64,000 nucleotides of DNA from Steromphala cineraria (taxonomy: Eukaryota; Mollusca; Gastropoda; Trochida; Trochidae): assembly GCA_916613615.1 (NCBI GenBank), contig OU744737.1, positions 5,290,001-5,354,000 on the forward strand, written 5' to 3'. Both the position numbers and the translations under genes were made by a program. Positions 27,701-39,700 of the stretch are shown in pieces. A model generated the notes under the pieces. It was not told the DNA's origin and made no database searches. It worked only from the letters and a program-made list of their open reading frames with translations. Positions within the stretch are counted from its first letter, which is position 1. The number at the start of each line of letters is the position of its first letter.

Positions 27701-30700
27701 ATCCCAAGTCCCAAGCTTCTAAACCCAGGGTGCAGATTAGTGAAGGTAGCGTAACGTTCGTACCCTGAGACAGGATGTCTAATGATATCAATAAGGTGGC
27801 GAGAAAATGATTTGATTAGCTGTATCCCAAGTCCCAAGCTTCTAAACCCAGGGTACAGAGGTAGCGTAACGTTCGTACCCTGAGACAGTATGAGTTCAAA
27901 CATATCTTATTACCTATATGGTTGAAAATAAGTAATAACATATTTTCAACATGACCACGATTGTTGTAGCGCGAGTTCCCGTCATTATTTCGGCTGTAAC
28001 GTCTTAACACCATTGTTCGTGACGTCACTGTAGCCGGCCGACGCCATTCTACGATGGTAAAATGGAATAGAATCGGTAATAAAGAAATTATTACCCTCGG
28101 AAGTGTGCCATATGGCTTTTACGAAACTCGTGCAACTTTGTGTATTACCCTCGCTCTCGCTCGGGTAATACAAAAAATCACACTCGTTTCGTAAAAGACA
28201 TATGACACACTTCCTCGGGTAATAATCTCTATTTATGTTGCAGGTGCTTGTGAGAAGAAACGGCAAGATGACCCTGTATTGTAAAGGTGCGGACTCTGTC
28301 ATTTTTGAAAGACTTGATTCCAAGTGTGCAGAACTGAAGGAACAAACTCTGCAACATTTAAATGTAAGTTCATAGAATTTGAATTTAACTTAGAATTTTT
28401 AAATATTTTACAATGCATATAAAACAGTCGACAGGATTATGCCACATCTGACACCGATAAAACGCTTTATTTTACAGTTTGGTTCAAACGAAGCTCGGTC
28501 TGTATTAAGAATGTAAACTTAGTCAACGACTACTGTTAAATGATAAGATAAACATGAAATTATTCATTTTGTAAATTGGTATTGTTGAAATTTTGAATTA
28601 AAAAAGCAGAGAAAAAAACAATACAAAAAAATACGTGCCCGACTTCCTTTATAATAATTTTCCATAAAAATGTTGGAACACTGATAAATTATGAATAAGA
28701 TGAAAATCAAAATAGTTAAGTTGAGTATAAAGTAAAGACGTGAATTTTCTTAATTTGGTATGGACTTTGTATATCCTCACCAAATCATGTGTTGTACTCA
28801 CTGTTGATTGAATTGAATTTTCTCAACAGTGTTGAGTTAATGAGTGAAGTTGGTCTTCGTGCTTATTTTATTTAAGGAATTCGCTCAAATGGGCCTAAGA
28901 ACGTTATGCTGTTCCTCGAAGCACATAGATGAAGAGTTTTACACTTCATGGAAAAGGAGATACCATGATGCAAGGTGAGATCAGATAACAGTTTCCCTGA
29001 ATTCTTGAATAATTTTTTTTTTCAGAATCAGAATTTTATTACGTAATATCGGCCTCGTGGCCTATACTACAGTCACAGTGTAGTTATATCGTGGTACAAT
29101 GGTCATAAAAAATATAATGCAAAAACAGTGCTGTTGAATAAATCACTTTGGGGTTTTTGGATTGCAAGGTTGATGTAAGAATTAGTGGACCTTTGTAGAC
29201 ATTCTGCAGATGTTTGAAGTATTTCTCTCTGTATTGCTGATACCTAGCACATCGAAAGAACACGCGATTTTCAGTTTCTGTTTCTTTAGCATCACAAAGT
29301 TGGCACGAGAAGTCTGTTGCCGGGGCGTCCTTCTTTAATCTGTATATGTTTACTTTAAAGTTATTATTTGATATACGGAACTTGATCAGTGAACAGATAA
29401 GGTGCTCGTATTTTTAACTTGTCATGTAGGGCTCAAGTTGAAGTTCGTATTTGAACTGTGAATAATTGTTCAAAAAAGAAGAACTGTTAATTTCGTTGTG
29501 CCATGTGAATAATAATTGAATAATCGCCTACTTTTGTCAAGGATTTACGGCAATGAGTGAGTGAGTTATTATTTTACGCCGCTTGGGCAATATTTTAGCC
29601 ATAAGCGGCGTTGATTTACGGCAGTATCCATATACAGTAAATGATTGGTCAAAGTGATGCATTTTCTGGCCAAAATTGTCAAGTCGTCAATATAATTTAG
29701 ATTAGTACGTGGTTACAAGAACAAAAAAGTAAACATTTATGACATGTGGTCCTTATGACCATTCATTAGTTTGTTTCCAGAGCAGAACTAACATTGTGTT
29801 GACCAATCAGCAAGTGTAGACCTGCCTTTTGGAGTAAGCGAACTATTTTAAAGCGGCACTCTAACAATGATAAAACCATAGGCTAGTGAGTGAGTAAGTT
29901 AATTTATTACCTACGAGGGCAGTCTTATCGAGGTTCATATTTTTCATATGTTGCCCTAGGGCAAAATATCACTTTTGCATTATGACGTCACGTAATAAAC
30001 AATGATTTGACGTCACGGTTCACCTATGACGTCACAATCTATACGGGCCGCCGCCAGCTAGTCTGCCTGTGCTGAGAAGTAGGTTTTGAGCATTTTCTTC
30101 AATTTTGGGACTACGGTAATAAACAGAATATTATATTCGTGCCTATGACATACTATGTTTAGGACACTCGTGCCTAAATATCAGTATATCCCTCGCTCTC
30201 GCTCGGGAAATACTAATATTTAGCCACTCGTGTCGTAAACATAGTATGTCATGGACACTCATATAATATCCTCTATATTTTACTCCGCTTGGGCAATATT
30301 TCAGCTATTAGCGGCGTAAATTCAACCATAAGAGGCGTAAGTAAATGTGAGAACAACTATCACTTTTATAAAAGAAACTCTGCATATAAACTGTGTCTTT
30401 AATGTTGTTTACCATAAGTACCTCGCTGGAAAACCGCGACGAGAAGATGGACGCCGTATATGAAGAGATAGAACAGGATATGACGTTGATCGGCGCTTCC
30501 GCTATTGAGGATAAACTTCAAGATGGCGTACCGGAAGCGATAGCTAACCTCGCACAAGCTGGCATCAAGATATGGGTCCTTACCGGAGATAAACAAGGTA
30601 TTGATCGGTTATTTGAAGTGTTATCTTTTTTATTTCAGGGGGCAAAACAGGGGTATATCTATATTTTTAAACATTATAAAACCTGAGGGTAACTAGAAAT

Positions 30701-33700
30701 TCAAATAAGACATGAGGTTTACAAAGAGTTCATGTGAAAAGAGTTCATGTGGTTCCAGTGTGAACTGCACATTCACCATGTCCCAGAGGGTATATTCGCA
30801 GAGAGCATAGATTAAGAACCCGAGTCAATTGTTTCACGAAGACCTGTTCCTTTGGCTCTCTACGGGTTAAGAACGGTTTGAATCCCTCATTTCTTTTGAA
30901 AGTTTATCTTTGCAAATGTCAGCGACGGAATACCATACTGAACAGAAATTAAGAAGTGAACGTATTTTAAAGTAGTTAGGCACATATTTAAAATTCTGGA
31001 TGTGCTCTAGAGCAGCCTTCCCTTAGAGCCTTGAATTAGACCAGTGTCTTTCTCTCGCTTGTTAAGCTTTAATGCTCTGCGCCAAAATTATTGTTTGAGT
31101 GCACACTTTAGCAGTAACTTTAAGAGTGAAGGATCAAGTTATTCGCTCTTTGTCTCCTATATTTTAGGGGATTAAAAAATTTAGGCGTGATTTTGAGAAA
31201 CATAACCATATATCCCTTATTATTATGTCCAGTACATTCCTGACGATGTTCACAGAGACAGCAATCAACATAGGGTACTCGTGTCGTCTCCTGAAGGAAG
31301 AGATGGGAGAGCCGTATATCATCTCAGGAGACAGTGTGGGAAGCGTGGAAGCGGAGCTGAGCCGAGCTCTGGACGACATCAAGAGAACTACAGCCTCCAG
31401 AATGCAGAACGACTCGCTCCCCGACCCAGGTGCAGGGTTTGCTGTCGTCATCAATGGTCACAGTCTTGTGAGTCTTGAAAATATCGCTGTTTAATAAATC
31501 TACCGTGTTATTACACAAATGTGTCATAACACCCCTCGCATCGCCGAATAACGTGACGTAATACTGACGTCATAATCGTTAAGTATGACGTCACAATGTC
31601 AGCAGGCCATGTCGGTTCTTTATGTGTTCTATGTTCTCGACGATAATTTAAGCCAGTAATAAATAAAATACTTAACGACGTCCCGTTTCATAATTTTTTT
31701 TATGAAACTTGTGAATGGTATAGGTATATAACTCTCTTTCGCTCGTTTAATACAAAACCATTCACTCGTTTCATAAAATGTTATGAAACGGGACGTCGTT
31801 TAGAATTCTCTATGTATCATTATGATCATTTTCTCGTTGTTGTTGTCATTATTGTCGGCGTCATGATGACCATTATCCCTATTGTCATCGTTGTTATCAT
31901 TATCCCTGTCATCCTAGAGGGAGAACATATATATGCCAAGTTGCCAAATGTAAGGTAAATCTAAACGTGTAAATGCACGCTTTTGGAAGAGGGAAATTCC
32001 AACAAAGAGGTGGATTTATAATTTGACAAAAAAAAACAATCTATATAGGACTGTCGCATTGCAATAATTTCTTATCGCAATTGGTTAATCGCAGCACTTG
32101 CTATGATTAGAAACTACTGTATTAATTTTCAATCTCAACATGCCCGAAATTGATTGAGTTGACATTAGAAGTAATTATACATTCACTGCAACTTCATCAG
32201 TTCCCATTTTTTGTCGGTAGTATATATACACTCAGGGGCAAAAGAAACGATACCTTACAAAATGCATGATAGGTTAAGCTACGAGTGATAGTTACGACTG
32301 AAACAGGGTTATTTCATATCTTCAAGAGCTAACTGAACTAAGTTTTTAATTTCAAAGCTATGTCTGTTAACGCTTTTGAAATACACGCCTTTCAAAAAAC
32401 ACGGTTTAAAAATCTTCTCAACTAGACGAGATAGGATAGTGAATATGGCCCTTTTGTTGTTTTTAAACAAACTTACAGACAAAATGCATGAAGAAATTAA
32501 TTTATGTCAAGTTTTTTTTATATTGATAACATCAAATTTATAAATTTCACAATTTTGATATTCCAATTCAAAATGTTGTGACCAAAAAGAACATTGAAAA
32601 AGCTGTTTTGGGACCCCTCCTGTATTTGAACAGTCATACAATTATAACTATTATACAACTGATGTGCCCGATCACAAGGGTTCGTAGTCGCATTTCATTT
32701 ACAACAGGATTTTGATTTGTGCTCCTTTGAAAAGTTTGTATCGTTTCTTTTGTCCCTGAGTGTATTAACCCCATCTGTGCCAGGCCTACGCCCTGAAGCC
32801 CGAGCTGGAGATGCTGCTTCTGGAGGTAGGATCGGAGTGCAAGGCCGTCATCTGCTGTAGAGTCACACCGCTCCAGAAGGCCCTGGTGGTGGATCTCGTC
32901 AAACAGCACAAGAAGTCCGTCACACTCGCCATCGGGGACGGAGCCAACGACGTCAGCATGATCAAAAGTACGTGTCTTAGGCGGATCAAGTTGTTCTGAG
33001 ACTGCATAATAAAATATATAAGAAGTGTAGGGCATGGAATGTAATGCTGCAAAAAATGAATATTCCTGTGTATTCCTTTATCCAGTATTATCACTTGTGA
33101 TACCCATAGGTTTGCAATCCTCCAAAACGAAAATCATGTATCGCCCTAGCATATTGGCTGTATTGCTAGTATTGATTGGACTTTTCATATCACATCCTGT
33201 GTCAGAATCTGAGCGTTTTAAAAATTTCTCTACCTAAGATTCAAGTTCAAGTGGAGTTTTTATATAGATATTTGCCTTGTTGTAAATAGAGTTGTAAAGA
33301 TAATGTTCCCTTGGCAACGGACTCATAAAGCTGTCTTTCCTTAATGTCAGCCTGATACATGTTATTTGTTCTTAAGGGCGGGCTGATATAGATTAATTTT
33401 TTCTCTCAAATGGCACATAAAAGAGTTGATATATGTGGTTGGTAGGCAATGCAGGCAATCTTACTGAGAACTTCTTTATGGACCTGTTTCGCCTCTTAAT
33501 CCATTGCTACTGGTCAATTTCCTATTTACTAACAATCTTTTGACGATTATGGCATACCAGTAGACTGTTCCAGTGGCTTCTTTTTGAGTTGCCATCAGCG
33601 GACAGGAAGGTATGCAAGTAGTGCTAGCCAGCGACTTCTCCATGGCTCAGGTCCGGTTCCTGGAGCGCCTGCTACGTAGAATGGACTCTGTCCTAAAATG

Positions 33701-36700
33701 CTGAAAATGTGCGCCGGAAATAAGTTTCCTTTTCCAGTGGCACATATTGGAGTTGGTATCAGGGGACAGGAAGGTATGCAAGCAGTTCTAGCCAGCGACT
33801 TCTCCGTGACTCAATTCTGGTTTATAGAGCGCCTGGTGCGTAGACATAGACTCTGACCTAAAAGCTGACAATTTGCGCCAATAATAAGTAGTATTTCCTT
33901 TTTCAGTTGCACATATTGGAGTTGGTATCAGCGGACAGGAAGGTATGCAAGCTTGTCGTCCGTGGCTCAGTTCCGGTTCCTGAAGTGCCTGCTGCGTAGA
34001 CATGGATTCTGACCTAGATGATTTTTACAATTCACGCCTACAGTTTGAAAACTTTTCTCTTCCAGTGGCACATATTGGAGTTGGCATCAACGAACAGGAG
34101 GGGATGCAAGCAGTTCTAGCCAGCGACTTCTCCATGGCTCAGTTCCGGTTTCTAGAGCACCTGCTGCGTCAACATGGACTCTGTTCTAAAAGCATACAAT
34201 TTGCGTAGAATGGACTTTGTCTTAAAAGCTGACAATTTGCGCCTAAAATAACTTGTATTTCCTTTTCCAGTGGCACATATTGGAGTTGGTATCAGCGGAC
34301 AGGAAGGGATACAAGCTTTTCCGTGGCTCAGTTCCGGTTCCTGAAGTGCCTGCTGCGTAAACATGGACTCTGTCCTTAATGTTTTTGATAATTCGCCCCT
34401 ACAGTTTGAAAACTTTTCTCTTCCAGTGGCACATATCGGAGTTGGTATCAGCGAACAGGAAGGTATGCAAGCAGTTCTTTCCAGCGACTTCTCCATGGCT
34501 CAGTTCCGGTTTCTAGAGCGCCTGCTGCGTCAACATGGACTCTGTCCTAAAAGCTGAAAATTTGCTCCTAATATAAGTAGTATTTCCTTTTCGAGTGTCA
34601 CATATCGGAGTTAGTATCAGCGGACAGGAAGGAATGCAAGCTTCTCCGTGGCTCAGTTCCGGTTCCTGAAGAGCCTGCTGCGTAGACATGGATTCTGACC
34701 TAGATGATTTTTACAATTCACGCCTACAGTTTGAAAACTTTTCTCTTCCAGTGGCACATATTGGAGTTGGTATCAGCGGACAGGAGGGGATGCAAGCAGT
34801 TCTATCCAGCGACTTCTCCATGGCTCAGTTCCGGTTTCTAGAGCGCCTGCTGCGTCAACATGGACTCTGTCCTAAAAAGCTGAAAATTTGCGCTTAAAAT
34901 AAGTTGTATTTCCTTTTCCAGTGGCACATATTGGAGTTGGTATCAGCGGACAGGAGGGTATGCAAGCAGTTCTATCCAGCGACTTCTCAATGGCTCAGTT
35001 CCGGTTCCTGGAGCGCCTACTGCTGGTCCATGGACGATGGTCCTACATCAGGATGTGCAAGTTCCTCCGCTACTTCTTCTACAAGAACTTTGCCTTCACG
35101 CTGTGCCACTTCTGGTTCGCCTTCTTCTGTGGATTCTCGGCCCAGGTAAGACCTTACACGGTTGTGTCCCATTTTTAAAGGGTCAGTAGCACGTTTTGTT
35201 CAGAAATCTATTGTCTTAATTTACCTGGCACCTGTGGTGGCACGTGGTAGTGTGCGGAGCTCAGTTGACCGCTATCAGTATAGTTTAGCAGCATCTGGTT
35301 TGGCTCGCTGGATGGGTGGGTACCCAGTTCATTGCTGAATGAACTGAGAGTACGGAGGGTGGTTGCCTGCCCAACAAGGAGACAACAGTTCAATAACTTG
35401 TGGTGTCGCCTTAGGCAAGAGACTTTATTCAAAATGTGCCTCTGTTCACCCAACAGAATTAATTGTGTACATGGTGAAAGTTCTAGTTGTAGGTGACCTG
35501 TCAAGCGCATAATCGGCAGCTTGGGTTTGACCAGGGTTATAATTCAGGGAGCGCCTTGAGTATGCATTCGGTGCGCTTTATGTACACCCTAATTATAATT
35601 ATTATTATCAAATTTACCTCTTTGCCAAATGTATCTTTAGAGGGTCAAACATCTTTATAATTAATCTGATCATCTATAGTGATAGAAGAAAGTCATACCG
35701 AAATATTTGGACGAACAACTTATATTTATTTGAGGATGGGAGGGAAAGGGCTTACTGCACTTGAGCATGTGTTTAAGTATATAACGGATTCTCAAGATTT
35801 GGAAAGAATATGCAACCAATTTCAAAACAATTTGTGATCAATACAAAAATTTTGTTTATGAAAGTTTGGCTAGGCTATACGAATCTATTATTCTTACTCA
35901 ATTTACAATATTAAAGACTGTGCGTAATAAAATGTCTGCATGCAGATTTTGCTTGATATTGAAATGTACTATGTTTCAAACATACTTAAATCTTTTGAAT
36001 CACTTTCTTCAGACTCTGTATGACGAGTTCTTCATCACGTGCTACAATGTGTTCTACACGTCACTTCCGGTCATAGCTCTGGGCGTTTTCGATCAGGTTT
36101 GTTCAACCTTTTTAACTTATTACGTAGCCTTGATATTGAAAGCAATATCAAGTATCAACTCACCTCACCCCAAGCACTACGCATTCAACTTATGAAGTTT
36201 TCAAGTAACATAAAGTAAGTATTTCTTAATCTAAAAAGGTCGACAGCAACATAAAATAAAATATGTCACCCAAATCCCCAGTCTAAGTAAACCTAGCCTC
36301 ACTATTATCCGTTACCCTGCTATACTCAGTATAGAAAGGTCTGGTTGAGAGTCGCGTCAGCCGACCTTTCTGCGACCTATGACCCTCCAACGTTATACGT
36401 GCGAAGGCAGACTATTGTGGCTTGGTAAGATCAGTTCTGATCTTGGTCACGTGGGCTGACGCAACTCTCAACCAAGCCTTTCTAGACTCAGTATAGCAGT
36501 GTAACGGATAATAGTGAGGCTAGGTTTACTGAGACTGCCCAAATCCCCCTTCAATCATACTACTCACCTACACAACTTTTGAATTCTAGGATTTCTTCAC
36601 CTATGACCATCTCACAATGTTGCTGTCATGTTGTCTTTTAATGTTGTAATGTTCAATAATATTGATGAAGTTAAGATCTTCGTTACCGCTGACTTTGCTC

Positions 36701-39700
36701 AAATCTGTTCTGATCCTCTTATTTCCAACCCTTCTGACCATTTTTGTTTGTTCCATAATATTGATATTATTCGTAACCCTCGAATCAGTTATTATTGTTA
36801 GTTCTATAATGTAGGTGAAGTTACGATCTTCGCACCCATCAACTTTGCTCAAATCAGTTCTGAATCCTATGAGTTCCTCATCTTCTCACCATTCTTTTTA
36901 GTTCCATAATATTTGATTCAATTACGATTTTCGGAACCATCAAATCCGGTTTGAATCCTATGATTTCCTAACCTTCTGACCATCCTTGTTAGTTCAATAA
37001 TGTTGATGAAGTTTAGATCTTAGTACCATCAAATCAGTTCCGAATCAGTAGTTACTAGCATAAGTACGAAACTAATGTTCGTGTTTCGTATCTTGATTGA
37101 TACGAAACTAGACATTCACTCTAGCTTTACCTCCATAATCTCCTATCCTTCTGACCATTCTTGTTGTTTCCAGGATGTCGATGATGTTCACTCCATCCAG
37201 TACCCCAGATTATACGAGCCTGGACTAAAGGACTCCTTGTTCAACAAAACAAAGTTCGCCCACAGTGTTCTGGAAGGTTTTCTTACATCCGCCATTTTGT
37301 TTTTTGTGCCTTACGCAACCACGTTCTACGGTATTGGCCCGGATGGACAGACTGAGTCGGACTTGCAGTCGTTCGGTGTCACTGTTGGAAGTATTCTTGT
37401 GGTGGCTGTAAATCTAAGGGTAAGGATGTTTTCTATCATTGAAATGATTTCCTATCAATCATCAACATAGGGGAAAGGTTAAAGAGTCACTCCGTGGGTT
37501 GTTTAATTAGAGTCACAAACATCAGTCAAAGTAAACCTATCCTCACTAATACTCGCTTCACTCCCTATTGAGTCTAGCAAGATGTAGTAGCGGGTCGCGT
37601 CAGCCGAACTTTCGCCGACCTATGACCCTCAGTATTGCGGCTCGGAAAGACGATCCCTGATTGGTCAATTCAAAAGATCGCCTGACGAGAATCGCTACTA
37701 CATCTTGCTTCACTCAATATCGGGAGAGAAGCGAGTATTATTAAGGCTAGGTTTACTAAGGCTAAGTTTACGGGGCAAACTTTGTCATTTGATTCAGAAG
37801 TATCGGCTGATGAAAGAAAATATCATTTGAAAGCTTATTGACGTTGAAAAGTAACAACAGTCAAAAGTTGTAATTGTGATCGAAAACCGGTCAATGGCGC
37901 GCGTCAATCTGTCAAACGTGATTGTGGAAACTAATTGAAAGCAGTCATAATGACGGTTTCAAGTTGATACGTTTGACAAGTTAGGTAACTTAAAAAGCCT
38001 ATTGCAAACATTAATTTTCTTTTTTGGATTTTCATTGAAAGCAGGTTCTTCTCGTGTAATAGCCATTTACGTATTTACATGTGATATTTTTTTAATTTAG
38101 ATGATGAATTTTTCCATTTGATTTTGTAACAAAATAATATATGATGAAAATAACGGAGTGGCTCATCGACTTTGGATGTACTCTCGGAATAGAAGTATAA
38201 TGTCATTTTGGGTGTACATATTTTCATTAGTACATACAAGAGGTTTAATCTAACATGTACGCTGTTTTAACAGATTGAATCAGTGCTTGCTATATCCTCA
38301 GTTTGATTAAAATCTGCCCATTTCCGAGGAATAAAAATAAACTCTAAAAATATTAACTCTATGGGATTCGAATAGGTTACTTCGATAGGTATCCTCAGAG
38401 GCTCAGACGGCAGCCAAATAAGTTGCATGTTCTGGCTTTTACTCAGCTAACCAATCACCAATATCAAGCTAGGGGCAAGTAACTCCTGTTAACCATGCTT
38501 TGAACATGATCGCCGCCAGCGGTGTTATAAGCAAGGTGATGTGATTGGTCCGAATCGACTGGATTAATTTCGGCTGCGTTTTACTGGTATTAACCATCTT
38601 CCTACGCAGAGCCTAAAAGGCCAGTTTCCAAACTGTCATTTTATGCCTTGCTGCAGAGACTTTACTTTTCTGTGCTGCTATAGTGCCCCTACAGAGTAGA
38701 GAGCAAGCACAGAAAACTCAAGGCTATGCAGCAAGGCATAAACTGACAGTTTGGAAACTGGCCTTTTAGGCTCTGCGTAGGAAGATGGGTATTAACACGC
38801 GAGGTACACGGGTGTGGTCAGACCTAGTGTAGAGATGTATTGTTTCCTTGCAGGTGATAATTTGAATATTTTATTCCTCTGAACAAGGCGGATTTGTAGA
38901 GGAGTCAATATCTCCGTGCAGTTATTATTTTGAATATTTTATTCATCTGAACTAGGCGGATTTGTAGAGGATTCAATATCTCCGTACAGTTAATATTTTG
39001 AATATTTGATTCCTCGGAACTAGGCCGATTTGTATAAGATTCAATATCTCCGTGCAAGTAATAGTTTGATAGTTTATTCCTCGGAACTTGGCGGATTTGT
39101 ATAGGATTCAGTATCTCCGTGCAGTTAATATTTTGAATATTTTATTCCTCGGAACTAGGCCGATTTGTAGAGGAGTCAATATCTCCGTGCAGTTAATATT
39201 TTGAATATTTTATTCCTCTGAACGAGGCCTATTTGTAGAGGATTCAATATCTCCGTGCAGTTAATATTTTGAATATTTTATTCCTCTGAACTAGGCCTAT
39301 TTGTAGAGGATTCAATATCTCCGTGCAGTTAATATTTTGAATATTTTATTCGTCTGAACTAGGCCTATTTGTAGAGGATTCAATATCTCCGTGCAGTTAA
39401 TATTTTGAATATTTTATTCGTCTGAACTAGGCCTATTTGTAGAGGATTCAATATCTCCGTGCAGTTAATATTTTGAATATTTTATTCCTCTGAACTAGGC
39501 CTATTTGTAGAGGATTCAATATCTCCGTGCAGTTAATATTTTGATAATTTATTCAACGGAACCAGACCGATTTGAATGAGACTGCTATATCCTCTTGTTC
39601 TGTTTCAGTGCGCTATCGATGTTTCCTACTGGACCGGCTTCAACCATCTCGTGGTGTGGGGCAGCATTGTCTTCTACTTCTGTTTCATTATGGCCTTTTA

